From JAHELQ01 sp965603365 (GTDB lineage Bacteria > Acidobacteriota > Aminicenantia > UBA2199): a DNA stretch of 64,000 bases. The stretch is taken from positions 1 through 64,000 of the forward strand of contig CBFDCR010000007.1 of NCBI GenBank assembly GCA_965603365.1, read 5' to 3'. The translations under genes and the position numbers were made by a program. Below, piece after piece: positions 44,902-53,558 of the stretch. Position 1 is the stretch's first letter, and each line of letters begins with the position of its first letter. The notes under the pieces are model-generated. The model saw nothing but the letters and a program-made list of their open reading frames with translations. It ran no database searches and was not told where the DNA came from.

Positions 44902-45497
44902 TCTACTTCCTCCTTGGTCACCTCTTCCATTTCGCCGGAGAGAGCCGATGGGTTGATCTGTTTCATCAGATTCAGGCGGGCCCGATGCAGGAGCACCCGG
45001 ACATGAATCTGACTCTTGTTCATGACCTTAGCGATCTCCTTCACCGGCAGCTCCTCCACATAACGCAGCCACAATGCCTCGTACTGGCAGTGTTGAAGGC
45101 GTTGGGCCGCCTGCCATAAGCTGTGACGGCTCTCTTGCCGAATCATCTTTTCCGAGGGGTCCGCTGCAAAGGATGATGTACAGGCCGGTTCAAGAGCCGC
45201 TTCATCGGCTCTCTTTTTGCGGTAAAAACTGATTGCCAGTCTGGCGGCGGTAGTATAGAGCCAGGTGGAGAACTTGTATTGATGATCGAAACGGCCGATA
45301 TTTCGATAAGTCTTAAAAAACGTCTCCTGAACCAGATCCTCGGCATCCTGGGGGGTGGGTATTTTGGCCCGGAGATAATAAAACAACCGCTGGCTGTAGC
45401 GATAGACCAACTCTTCAAAACAAGGATGAGAGCCGGCCTGCGCCCTGGCAGCCAGCTCTTCATCGCTTAATTGCTTCAGAGTTAAATGATTAGCCAT
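44886..45497 (-). CDS. ECF-type RNA polymerase sigma factor
   Basis: A 203-residue sigma factor. Region 2 reads PQDAEDLVQETFFKTYRNIGRF, then STWLYTTAARLAISFYRKK; region 4 reads CQYEALWLRYVEELPVKEIAKVMNKSQIHVRVLLHRARLNL. A spacer of about 40 residues joins them. The start codon directly follows the stop of the periplasmic-protein gene (TAAATG) without a good ribosome site, so translation depends on that gene. The anti-sigma follows with an overlap. The order, exported protein then sigma then anti-sigma, suggests an envelope-sensing circuit. Confidence 0.9.
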   Translation of the reverse strand: MANHLTLKQLSDEELAARAQAGSHPCFEELVYRYSQRLFYYLRAKIPTPQDAEDLVQETFFKTYRNIGRFDHQYKFSTWLYTTAARLAISFYRKKRADEAALEPACTSSFAADPSEKMIRQESRHSLWQAAQRLQHCQYEALWLRYVEELPVKEIAKVMNKSQIHVRVLLHRARLNLMKQINPSALSGEMEEVTKEEVECFVS

Positions 45498-46418
45498 TTA
45501 GAAGGAAAGATGCAGGGCCTCTTTGCCGTGGGAAAATACCTTGACCAACTCTTCTGACGGATAACTCAGCTCCATTTGTATGATGTTTCCCTTTAAGGTA
45601 ATCTTCAGGCTCTCTATAAGCTTCATTTCGGCATCCGCCTCCTCCTGCTGTTTCAGTCTGGCCAGGGCAATGAGTCCCCGGACCATCTGCTCAATATTCT
45701 GGGCCGTATCTGCCGTATCGGTGGTCAATTTGAGTTTCAGTTTGAGATTCCCACTCTTTTCCAGGGCCATGAAGAGGGCCATACCGGTTTTTTTCAGTAG
45801 AACGGTCCTGGCATCACTTTTGATCAGCGAGGCGATATTATCGACCACCGCCTTCAGGAAGGCATCTTCGGGGATCTCCTTGATGGACGACATCATCGCT
45901 CCTTTGGCCAGACTCTTTTTCTTGCCGGCCATGACATCCAGTACATCTTTGATGGTGCTTTCATCCCGGCCGATCAACACCAGATGGTCGTTGGCAAAGG
46001 TGCCGCATTGGGAGTGACGCCACTGATGAATCGTGTGCTTGCCATACTGGATTTTCTGGTGGGTCTCGGCTTTATCGAGAAGAGACAGGAGATGGTCTTC
46101 GTTAAAATTCCCGCTAAAGGCCACCACCGCCTTGCTCTTGTCTTTTCCCGGCCCGAAGATGGTAATTCCGCCGATGTCTTTCAGAAGGTCGATCTTGTAT
46201 GCTTCGGCGATTTTCCGGTTTGCCCGGTTGAGTTTACCGGTCTCATCATTTAGAAGCAACTCACCAAGCTGAGTAGAGAAAAATTTGCTTATATCGAAGT
46301 GGAGCAGCCACCGGGTATTCTCCGGGATCATGGAGGTTTGTAGACTGCTCGCTTTGACGGTTGCCGGTAAAACCAGGACCAGCATAAGGGTGAATAACCA
46401 CACCATTGTTTTTTTCAT
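45498..46418 (-). CDS. exported protein of unknown function, first gene of the sigma operon
   Basis: About 306 residues with a clear cleavable signal (KKTMVWLFTLMLVLVLPATVKA). The mature part begins SSLQTSMIPENTRWLLHFDISKF and continues with alternating helices and strands, including NDHLVLIGRDESTIKDVLDVM; proteins of this style are frequent in secreted sets of Aminicenantes- and Planctomycetes-like bacteria but have no known function. AAGGAG six bases before the ATG at 46418 sets the start; the longer frame is rejected. It is directly joined to the sigma factor gene and may be the sensed periplasmic component. Confidence 0.75.
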   Translation of the reverse strand: MKKTMVWLFTLMLVLVLPATVKASSLQTSMIPENTRWLLHFDISKFFSTQLGELLLNDETGKLNRANRKIAEAYKIDLLKDIGGITIFGPGKDKSKAVVAFSGNFNEDHLLSLLDKAETHQKIQYGKHTIHQWRHSQCGTFANDHLVLIGRDESTIKDVLDVMAGKKKSLAKGAMMSSIKEIPEDAFLKAVVDNIASLIKSDARTVLLKKTGMALFMALEKSGNLKLKLKLTTDTADTAQNIEQMVRGLIALARLKQQEEADAEMKLIESLKITLKGNIIQMELSYPSEELVKVFSHGKEALHLSF

Positions 46419-46500
46419 GTTAATTCTCCTTTCATGATAGTTTTTTTGAAAGTGGTTGGCCAACCCATTCACCCACTTATACGCACCGGGAGAGAAAACG

Positions 46501-48249
46501 TTACAGACTCCGGGCTTTTACCTGCTGGTAGACCCGGAAGTATTTGTGGGTACTGGCCTGCCAATCAAAGGTGCGGGCCTTTTGAAACCCCTCAAGGATC
46601 ATTTGATAATATTCTTCCGGGCGATTCCGGTATAGGTACGTCGCTTCTTGCAGTTTCCGGTTGAGGGCATCTGCCATATCCTTGACCCAGTTGTTATCCT
46701 GCCGGGCCTGAACCCCGTCAGCGGAGGCGGCGAACTCTTTGATGTGCTGCAACTGGTAATGCGTGGACGCTTCCCGGTACAAAAGCCCGCACCGGTCATC
46801 GATTTGATCCTTCAGGCCGCCGGTGGCCCGGCTGATGGTCACCGTGCCGTTGACCATGTACTCCACCGCGGCGCCGAAGGGCTCGTAGATGGAGGGCATG
46901 AGGCCGAAGGTGCTGCCCATCTGCAGCTCCTGGTATCCCTTCTCCAGGCGGATGGGAAAGACCGTAACGTTACCCCTGCACCCTTCGGCTGCCTCCCGGA
47001 AATAGTCCAGGTCCGAATCCCGCACCGGCATGGGGGTGAGGACGACCTTGATGTCGTCTTCGGCAAATCGCTGAATCGCCCGCAGCAGGATGTCGTAACC
47101 TTTCTGTACCGGGTCCAACCGACCGCTCATGACGACAATAGGAATATTTTCCGGTAAGTGGGTAATCGATTGTGAACGATAGGTGAGCTGACCGAATCGC
47201 CCGCTGGGTCGGTATTGGTCCAGGAGGTGTAAGAGGGCTTTTCTCTTTTCCTGTTTAATCGTTTTTATCTCCGCTATTGTGAGCTGTTCGTGTTGGGAAA
47301 ATTCCGGCGGGAAGTCGACAAATAATCCGTTGTTGATGCCCACGATGCCGCACTGTTTTAATATTTCTTGCAGATGGGGGGCGAAGTGTTGGGTGTGGAT
47401 AATATCGGTGGTCAATTCCCGGGCAAAGTTCTCACTCACCGTAGTAACGGGCCCATCGGTCAGTTGCAGCCCGATCTGGTAGGCGGTCAGGCCGTTATTT
47501 TGGGCAAAGAGGGGATTTTTCTCTATGTTGCCGATCCGTTTGGGGGAGACGATTTTTGCCAGTGAACTCGCGGAGACAAAACAATCGTAGGGATTGTGCA
47601 TGGTCTGTACGCAGCCGCAGGAAGCCAGGGTGCCGTCGATCACGGCCTCTTTGGCGGTCAGGGCGATCAGGCTGGTCTGCCACTCTTGCAAATGAAACAG
47701 GATGTCTTCCCGGAGGTGGAGCGCCTCGAGAGCGAATGGTACGGCTTTGCAGAAGAATAGGGCGTTTTCTAAAAGAGTTATATTGTTTAACCAGGCATCC
47801 TGGTGGTAAATGTAGGGATCGTTGAGGCGATTTCTGGCTTCAAAAAAGCCCCTGGCTTTTATATAATACTCCTCCAGATGTCCTGGACCCGGCTGCTCAT
47901 AATGGTGGATATAACGATAAATGTCCACTTTGATCGCCTTCTGGTCAAAGGCCACCTTAAATTGAATTCCGGTTTTTTCCAGTTTTTTCCGGTCGATGAT
48001 ATGGGGATAGAGGGGGGTGATGAGGATGGCCCGCTCAACGCCCTCCAGTTCATTAAGATAGGGCAAGATCCTGGTAGTAACCGCCGCCAGTCCCCCACTC
48101 TTAGCAAACCGACTCTCAAAAGAACAATACACCACCGTATTGACCTGTAGCTTTTTCAATTTCTCTTTAATCTCCCTGACCTCCACGGGACTAAACAAAT
48201 CTCCCACCAGGCCCCACTTTTCCTGCCATTTCTTTAAATTTAAGTCCAT
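46501..48249 (-). CDS. GT5 glycogen/starch synthase-like glycosyltransferase
   Basis: A 582-residue GT-B enzyme. The N-terminal domain has the ADP-glucose-binding pattern ESRFAKSGGLAAVTTRIL (KxGG, here KSGGL). The C-terminal domain has SGRLDPVQKGYDILLRAI and the E-x7-E region PSIYEPFGAAVEYMVNG followed by RATGGLKDQI. This is the layout of glycogen synthase and eukaryote-type starch synthases. It should elongate an alpha-1,4-glucan from a nucleotide sugar in the cytoplasm. No other glycogen gene is nearby, so a different glucosyl acceptor is possible. The N-terminal 35 residues are an extra charged helix. Confidence 0.85.
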   Translation of the reverse strand: MDLNLKKWQEKWGLVGDLFSPVEVREIKEKLKKLQVNTVVYCSFESRFAKSGGLAAVTTRILPYLNELEGVERAILITPLYPHIIDRKKLEKTGIQFKVAFDQKAIKVDIYRYIHHYEQPGPGHLEEYYIKARGFFEARNRLNDPYIYHQDAWLNNITLLENALFFCKAVPFALEALHLREDILFHLQEWQTSLIALTAKEAVIDGTLASCGCVQTMHNPYDCFVSASSLAKIVSPKRIGNIEKNPLFAQNNGLTAYQIGLQLTDGPVTTVSENFARELTTDIIHTQHFAPHLQEILKQCGIVGINNGLFVDFPPEFSQHEQLTIAEIKTIKQEKRKALLHLLDQYRPSGRFGQLTYRSQSITHLPENIPIVVMSGRLDPVQKGYDILLRAIQRFAEDDIKVVLTPMPVRDSDLDYFREAAEGCRGNVTVFPIRLEKGYQELQMGSTFGLMPSIYEPFGAAVEYMVNGTVTISRATGGLKDQIDDRCGLLYREASTHYQLQHIKEFAASADGVQARQDNNWVKDMADALNRKLQEATYLYRNRPEEYYQMILEGFQKARTFDWQASTHKYFRVYQQVKARSL

Positions 48250-48257
48250 ACTTTCCT

Positions 48258-49016
48258 TTAAATTTCGATTTTATCCCGCAATTTGAAACTGGCTGCAAAG
48301 ACAGTTTCTACTTCCTTAAGTCTTGTGAATCTATAGTTTTTCAATATACACAAAATAGCAACCAAATAGATGATTAAAATGGGGCAGAACTCCCACATTA
48401 CTTTTCTTTTGAGAGAATAGGTAAAGATAGCCGTTGAAAGTAATGAGAGAGATGAAAACACCAGAGCATAAAAGGTACCAGAGATATATCGAGTTAGTAC
48501 CTCGGCGGCATATATCTCTGCTGCTGACCGCTCGTCAACCGCATTAATCAATGTTTTGCAAAAATTGAAATACTGTTTATTTCCTCTCTTTTTTACTTTT
48601 TTTCTCTTTCTTGTTTCCTGTATCTTTCTTAATCCCCATGTCCTTTTGAAGAAAACAGAGGTTTCATTAGGCAGATATTTCTCGCATAATTCTTCAAGCC
48701 ATTCAAAGTAAGGAAACTTTTCTGTGATGTATTTTTTGTTTCTATGCTTGGGAAATATCGAATTGACCTTTCCCGAAAAAGAATCCAACATTTCAGCCCG
48801 AAATAGACGAAGAATTAAGCCTAACAGATATCCTAATAATATCAGCACCAGGAAACAGGTCAATGGATTAAAGACAATGTCTTTAATGTATTTCCTCGTT
48901 TGAGTGTTGATTATTGGAAGAAAATATATGGCAATGCCCAGGTTTATTAAAAGAAAAACCCCAGGAATTAAGATTTCAAAAACTCCTCTTGCTCTGCCAA
49001 TTGCTGGAATATCCAT
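48258..49016 (-). CDS. four-helix membrane protein, function unknown
   Basis: A 252-residue protein with membrane helices at about 13-33, 49-70, 172-200 and 205-225, and a soluble, Lys/Arg-rich loop of about 100 residues between the pairs (including RKIQETRKRKKVKKRGNK). The gene is markedly more AT-rich than its neighbours and uses many A/T-ending codons, a sign of transfer. No family recognised. It is the last gene of a minus-strand trio with a macro-domain protein and a nuclease, 65 bp after the macro gene. Membrane proteins of this form often serve as effectors in conflict systems; that is an inference. Confidence 0.7.
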   Translation of the reverse strand: MDIPAIGRARGVFEILIPGVFLLINLGIAIYFLPIINTQTRKYIKDIVFNPLTCFLVLILLGYLLGLILRLFRAEMLDSFSGKVNSIFPKHRNKKYITEKFPYFEWLEELCEKYLPNETSVFFKRTWGLRKIQETRKRKKVKKRGNKQYFNFCKTLINAVDERSAAEIYAAEVLTRYISGTFYALVFSSLSLLSTAIFTYSLKRKVMWEFCPILIIYLVAILCILKNYRFTRLKEVETVFAASFKLRDKIEI

Positions 49017-49081
49017 CTCTTATCCTTCCTTCATTAAAAAGTTGATTTTCCTGTCATCCATTTTTTTCTGGATCTTTCGTT

Positions 49082-49615
49082 TCACCATACTTCCGAAACC
49101 CCTAAAAATTCGGGGTTGGATCTCAGCCATTTTGCCATGGCTTTGATGTCCCTGTGTTCGGGGGTCCTGTTTTTTTTGTTATGGAGGTAGATAAAGATGT
49201 CGATGGGCAATTTCTTCAGATATTTTTCCATCAGGGGCTGAACCTGGTTTTCCCAGTCCAGTTCTCCATTGCCGCAGCCAGGTTTGGGAAAGGCGATGCT
49301 GGTGATTCCCCGCTCCGCATATCCCCTCACAAACGCTTTCAGCCCGGCTTCGATATATTCGAGTTTTGACGGCTGTCGCCAGGTTGTTTTTGTCGGAAAA
49401 TTCAGTATCCATTTATTATCCGTTCTGTACAACCAGAGTTTTCCCACAGTTAATTCCTGGTTCTCGCATAACTGCTGGTATTGTTTAAACATTTCGGGAT
49501 AAATAATCTTGAAGTCTTTGGCGATTCCCTTTCCCATGATACCGACTGTATTAACGGTATTCACCAGTACCTGGGCGGGAGATTCAAACAGGTTACCGAC
49601 GATGTAAACCAACAT
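49082..49615 (-). CDS. DarG-type macro domain protein
   Basis: A 177-residue macro domain. The phosphate/ribose-binding loops are visible: IVGNLFESPAQVLVNTVNTVGIMGKGIA at the start, shown here split as IVGNLFESP and VNTVNTVGIMGKGIA, and AFPKPGCGNGELDW near residue 110. The sequence is closest in style to the ADP-ribosyl-hydrolase part of DarG antitoxins, which remove ADP-ribose from DNA. The second, toxin-binding domain of DarG is missing, and no DarT gene lies beside it. Upstream by 30 bp is a nuclease gene on the same strand, and downstream a membrane protein. It may reverse a nucleic-acid or protein modification tied to these neighbours. Confidence 0.85.
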   Translation of the reverse strand: MLVYIVGNLFESPAQVLVNTVNTVGIMGKGIAKDFKIIYPEMFKQYQQLCENQELTVGKLWLYRTDNKWILNFPTKTTWRQPSKLEYIEAGLKAFVRGYAERGITSIAFPKPGCGNGELDWENQVQPLMEKYLKKLPIDIFIYLHNKKNRTPEHRDIKAMAKWLRSNPEFLGVSEVW

Positions 49616-49645
49616 AATATTACCTCGATAGCGTTACAGGGTTAC

Positions 49646-50599
49646 TCAAACATTATTAAAATTGTCCAGGTTTTTGATGATGGTTTTTAATTCCAGGATT
49701 TCCAGGGGGCAGCCGTCCCAATCGTGATGCCAGCAGATGATCATATCGCAGTCGTCTTCGTTGTGGTCCTGATCTTTAAAATCGGAACTCTTGTATTCAA
49801 ATTCAATCCTGATGCCTTCCCAGCGCTGGTTTTGAATGTCGATGCACCGCCTGGCATCGGCCTGGGGATACTCGTTGGCGATACCTTTGACAAGGAATCC
49901 CATTTCAATGGCGATCATTCCGAATAAATAGATTACCCCTTCTCGATTCATGGGGGCATATTTTAAACCCCTGAATAAGATCTTCTCTCCCATGATTCTG
50001 GTTTTTTGGGGTGCCTTTTGCGGTTTGATCGTTTTGGGAATAAATTTTATTCTTGGGCTTTCTGCCTGGGCTGCAGCCGGGGCCGGCTGGGGAGCCGGCG
50101 CGGAGGCTTGAATTTCAGGAACCTTTTGAACCTCCTCTACTTCCGGTTGTTCCATTTCCGAATTTAAAATGAATTCACCCGGCATGACCTCCTCCGACAG
50201 ATCGGTTTCTACTTTTATTTCCTCCGGATATTTTTCTTTGGCCTTTTTAAACGCTTCGTCTAAGGTTTTCCATTTGGCCCGGTAGTAGATTTCACCCCAT
50301 TTGCCCCTGGCATTCACCAGCTCGGCAGTGGGGGGGATACCGGAAATGTTATACAGGCGGACCAGTTCGGAAAGCAACTCATCGTCGGAGGCCAGTTCTT
50401 TATTGGCCGTCATCTCCGACGAATCGGATTTATCCAGGCCGGCCTCTTCTAAGGCCTGCTTCCATGTACCCATGGTATATTGTACCGTGTTGATGGGGAT
50501 GGTGGAATTCTTGATAAATTCCTGCTGTTTCAAGGTTTTTACGTCCAATTTACCGGCAATTCTTTTAATTTCTTTAATGATTTCTTCTTTCGTAAACAT
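49646..50599 (-). CDS. nuclease-like protein with homing-endonuclease-associated repeats
   Basis: A 317-residue protein. Two N-terminal repeats (about 2-55 and 71-124; FTKEEIIKEIKRIAG and SDDELLSELVRLYN, each ending WKQALEEAGL or WKTLDEAFKKA) are of the HNH_repeat type that binds DNA. A Pro/Ala/Gln linker (130-205) leads to a C-terminal domain with RIEFEYKSSDF (264-274), CDMIICWHHDW (284-294) and LEILELK (299-305). The last two supply Asp285, Glu303 and Lys305 in a PD-(D/E)XK-like order. It may cut or bind marked DNA. It is the first gene of the trio with the macro and membrane proteins. AT-rich DNA surrounds its start. Confidence 0.7.
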   Translation of the reverse strand: MFTKEEIIKEIKRIAGKLDVKTLKQQEFIKNSTIPINTVQYTMGTWKQALEEAGLDKSDSSEMTANKELASDDELLSELVRLYNISGIPPTAELVNARGKWGEIYYRAKWKTLDEAFKKAKEKYPEEIKVETDLSEEVMPGEFILNSEMEQPEVEEVQKVPEIQASAPAPQPAPAAAQAESPRIKFIPKTIKPQKAPQKTRIMGEKILFRGLKYAPMNREGVIYLFGMIAIEMGFLVKGIANEYPQADARRCIDIQNQRWEGIRIEFEYKSSDFKDQDHNEDDCDMIICWHHDWDGCPLEILELKTIIKNLDNFNNV

Positions 50600-50715
50600 G
50601 ACTTAACTCCGCTCTATTCACCTTGTTCTTCCGTTCTATATGTTAGTGAAAGATAATTTCTACATTTATGTTATATATTCAAATCTTCCGATTGTCAACA
50701 GGTTGCCGATTTTTT

Positions 50716-52713
50716 CTATTTTAAAAGATACTCCTGGAAGAAGCGCACAATGGCGTAAAACATGAAATCCCGGTTATCCTTTTTCCGGAAGCCGTGCCCT
50801 TCATTGGTGCCTACCTGGTACCACACCGGGACATTGTTCTTCCGCACCGTTTTCACGATTTGTTCGGCTTCGCCGAGGGGTACCCGGGGATCGTTCTTAC
50901 CCTGGATGACGAACAGGGGCTTTTTAATTTTTTGGGCATTTGTAGAGGGGGAAATCCGGTTTAAAAATTCGCCGATCTTTCGTTCGTCGCCATATTCCGC
51001 CCGGCGCAGGTCCCGGCGGTAGGGGGAGGTCTTTTTCAAGAAGGTGACAAAGTTGCTAATGCCCACAATATCCACGCCGCAGGCCAAACGGCTGCTGTCG
51101 TGCACCATCGAGGTCAGTACCATATAGCCGCCGTAAGAACCGCCCATCACCGCCACCCTTTTCTTATCCAGCTCCGGCTGCCGGGCAATCCAATCAAGCA
51201 GGGCACCGATGTCTTTGACCGAATCCTCCCGCTTTTCGGCATTGTCCAGCAAGAGATAACTCTTTCCATAGCCGCTGGAACCGCGTACGTTGGGGGCGAT
51301 CACGGCAATTTCCAGTTCGTTGAGGAAAAAATTGAAAATTCCTTGAAAAAGCGGTCTATACTGACCTTCCGGTCCCCCGTGGATATCGATCAACACCGGG
51401 AAGGGCCTATCCGATTTCTGAGCGGGCCGGTAATAGAAAGCCGGGATCATCCGGGGTTTACCGTTCACACAGTCAAAGGTGGGATAATGGATCAATCGGG
51501 ATTGGGGAAACTTCGACAGATCCAGGCCACCGGTATCACTCTTTGTCCAGCGCACCAATTTCTTGGCAGCCAATTCAAGATGAAAGGCATCGAAGCTCAT
51601 GCGGGCATTGCTCAGGTTCAGGAAGAGGCGTTTCCCCTGGGTATCGAACTTCAATCCGGATATGAGCCCCTCCGGCAGCGATGGCACCGGGCTATACTTC
51701 AGGGTCTCCATGTCCATTACATACAACCGGTCGATCCCCCCCTCGTTGGCCAGAAAGGCAGCTTTTCGGTAATCTTTGCTGACAGCCGCTGAGCGGATGT
51801 CCCAGGGAATACCTTTTGTTATGATCTCCACCTTTAAGGTGGCCCGATCCAGCCGTACCAACTTTTTAAATTCGCTGCCTCTGTCACTGATGCCGTAGAG
51901 ATACTTACCGTCTTTTGAAGCCATGCCCATGGCAAAGAATTGGGGCTCCTGGCTTTTGGGGGTCACATCGGTGACTTTTCCGGAAGTTGTGTCCACCACC
52001 AGAGTATTTGCCTGGTTGGCAGACAAAAGCTCGGTCACAATGAGGTGTCGGTCGTCCTTAAACCAGCCCCCGGGTATATAATAAGCCGATCGGGTTGCCT
52101 GATATACTATCCTGACGGTTTGGGGCTTTTCCGGGTCCATGACGTAGACATCAAACAGCATGCCGGTTCGGCTGTTGTTGACAAAGGCGATGCGATCTCC
52201 GCCATGGTTGAACTTTAATCCCATGTGTCGGGATTTTCCGTCCGTGATCATGACAGATTTCTCCGAATTCAGGTCGTAACTGAAGTATTGGTAATTCTCA
52301 GCCCCCCCTACATCTTTTGGAAAGACAAAATAGCTTTTAGCCATATCAGGACAAAATTCCGCGTCGGCTACCGGTTCTTCAAAATCGGTAAGAGGTTTCA
52401 ACGTTCCCAACGGCTTGTCCAGCCAGTACAATTGGTGGGTATTACCTAAGCGGGTATTGACAACCATGCCCTGACCCCGGGGGTCCCAGTCCACAAACGA
52501 AGTAGACTTTATCTCGGTGTATGGTTTCAGCCGGTTCTGGATTTCCATCGGTATCGGTGGCACATTGTCGTTGACGATAGTGCCCGGAACTTTTACGTAA
52601 TTTTGTTGTTGACTGTTTTGATTCTTTGGTTCTTTTGTCGCCAGGCTGACAGACTGGCAAAGAATCAAGCCAATTAGCAGCAGAAGACTTTTAAAAAAAT
52701 AATTGTTCATCAT
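50716..52713 (-). CDS. S9 family (prolyl-oligopeptidase type) secreted peptidase
   Basis: A 665-residue exported serine peptidase with a signal peptide (FFKSLLLLIGLILCQSVSLA). An N-terminal beta-propeller (about 60-400, with repeats such as SKDYRKAAFLANEGGIDRLYV) covers a C-terminal alpha/beta hydrolase. The catalytic Ser lies in MGGSYGGYM, the Asp in QGKNDPRVP and the His in NEGHGF. The oxyanion region DIHGGPEGQY is intact. It should release short peptides from oligopeptides in the periplasm. The gene starts within the last codons of the bacilliredoxin-like gene (ATGA overlap). Confidence 0.94.
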   Translation of the reverse strand: MMNNYFFKSLLLLIGLILCQSVSLATKEPKNQNSQQQNYVKVPGTIVNDNVPPIPMEIQNRLKPYTEIKSTSFVDWDPRGQGMVVNTRLGNTHQLYWLDKPLGTLKPLTDFEEPVADAEFCPDMAKSYFVFPKDVGGAENYQYFSYDLNSEKSVMITDGKSRHMGLKFNHGGDRIAFVNNSRTGMLFDVYVMDPEKPQTVRIVYQATRSAYYIPGGWFKDDRHLIVTELLSANQANTLVVDTTSGKVTDVTPKSQEPQFFAMGMASKDGKYLYGISDRGSEFKKLVRLDRATLKVEIITKGIPWDIRSAAVSKDYRKAAFLANEGGIDRLYVMDMETLKYSPVPSLPEGLISGLKFDTQGKRLFLNLSNARMSFDAFHLELAAKKLVRWTKSDTGGLDLSKFPQSRLIHYPTFDCVNGKPRMIPAFYYRPAQKSDRPFPVLIDIHGGPEGQYRPLFQGIFNFFLNELEIAVIAPNVRGSSGYGKSYLLLDNAEKREDSVKDIGALLDWIARQPELDKKRVAVMGGSYGGYMVLTSMVHDSSRLACGVDIVGISNFVTFLKKTSPYRRDLRRAEYGDERKIGEFLNRISPSTNAQKIKKPLFVIQGKNDPRVPLGEAEQIVKTVRKNNVPVWYQVGTNEGHGFRKKDNRDFMFYAIVRFFQEYLLK

Positions 52714-53009
52714 TCCTCCTCTTTTTCTTCGACTGCCTCCCAGAGTGCTTCCCGGGTAATATCCCGGTGGGATGCATGCCAGATCAATTGCACTTCGTCG
52801 TCAAACAGCATAACCTGGGGAGATTTGTGCTGGATTCCGGTTTGTGAGGCAATCTCATCGGCTCGCGCCCGATTGTCGATCACATCCACCAGTTCAAATG
52901 CCAATCTATGTTTGCCCTCCTTTTCGTGTCTTTTCAAGAAGCGTTCCACTTCGCCTCTGGCCCGGGCACTGATGGGACATCTAAACGAATGTTTTAGAAT
53001 CAATTTCAT
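52710..53009 (-). CDS. bacilliredoxin-like (YtxJ/BrxC family) protein
   Basis: A 99-residue thioredoxin-fold protein. The start LILKHSFRCPISARARGEVERF matches the family's KHS..CPIS..A active site with a single Cys in CPIS, and IASQTGIQHKSPQVMLF has the cis-Pro (SPQ) of the fold. YtxJ-like proteins act as monothiol bacilliredoxins where bacillithiol is made; outside that context a general disulphide exchange role is likely. It overlaps the S9 peptidase gene by 4 bp, so the two are co-translated. No bacillithiol synthesis gene is in the window. Confidence 0.82.
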   Translation of the reverse strand: MKLILKHSFRCPISARARGEVERFLKRHEKEGKHRLAFELVDVIDNRARADEIASQTGIQHKSPQVMLFDDEVQLIWHASHRDITREALWEAVEEKEEE

Positions 53010-53156
53010 GAATTATTCTCCTTCATGATTCAATCTTTATTTATTGGCTTCGTAAACTTATACATTATACCGAGATAATTGTCAAACCGATGACTGTCCC
53101 GCAGTCCCTTTCCGCCCCTATTTGACAGGGCTGTTGTTTTGGGGTAAAAATGAAAG

Positions 53157-53558
53157 ATGGAAATTGAGTTGAAGAGAATCGAGGTTGATGCTGGCTTTTT
53201 GAATATGAGAGAAGATCAAAAGATGGTGTTGGGATATACGGAGAGGGGATTCCGATTGGAGAGGCTTGGCGGTCTTTTTTCTCCCCGTCGCCCGGTGCAA
53301 CTGAAACAGATCCATTCGGACATTATTCTTGATGCGGAGCGGATCAAGTCGGGCAGCGAAGGGGACGGCATCGTCCTGGGCAGCACAGGGGAAATAGCGA
53401 TTATCAAGACTGCCGACTGCATTCCCCTCTTCTTCTGTCGTATTGGGGACGGAGGATGTAAACATGTAACTTTCCCCCGAGGCCTTCGGCCAGGCGCTAG
53501 CAGCTTAACCGCTGATCGCCTGGGAACAATTTCTTTGCGTTTGTGGACGATTTTTTAG
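53157..53558 (+). pseudogene. laccase-domain (YfiH/polyphenol oxidase family) gene, truncated
   Basis: The first about 100 residues match the start of YfiH-type purine-nucleoside-phosphorylase/laccase-domain proteins: LGYTERGFRLERLGG, QLKQIHSDIIL, GDGIVLGSTGEIAIIKTADCIPLFF. The TADC is the family's conserved copper/zinc-site Cys. The protein should continue with an HAGWRG motif and some 130 residues. Instead the frame runs into unrelated sequence (from about CKHVTFPRG) and stops in a 21-bp repeat array. A perfect inverted repeat sits at the break. The remnant cannot form the active site, which needs later His residues. Confidence 0.8.
53490..53523. repeat. inverted repeat at the laccase-gene break
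   Basis: CCAGGCG at 53490-53496 and CGCCTGG at 53517-53523 are perfect complements, and inside them CAGC (501-504) pairs with GCTG (511-514) around a six-base loop. GGCC/GGCC around TTC forms another small stem just before. It lies where the gene's homology ends and right before the repeat array. Confidence 0.6.

Noticed and set aside
51100..51792. 230-codon plus-strand frame over the S9 peptidase gene
   Set aside because: Antisense of a well-conserved peptidase; composition not protein-like.
53490..53523. Integron attC site
   Set aside because: The inverted repeat lacks the GTTRRRY/RYYYAAC core sites, and no integrase is present.
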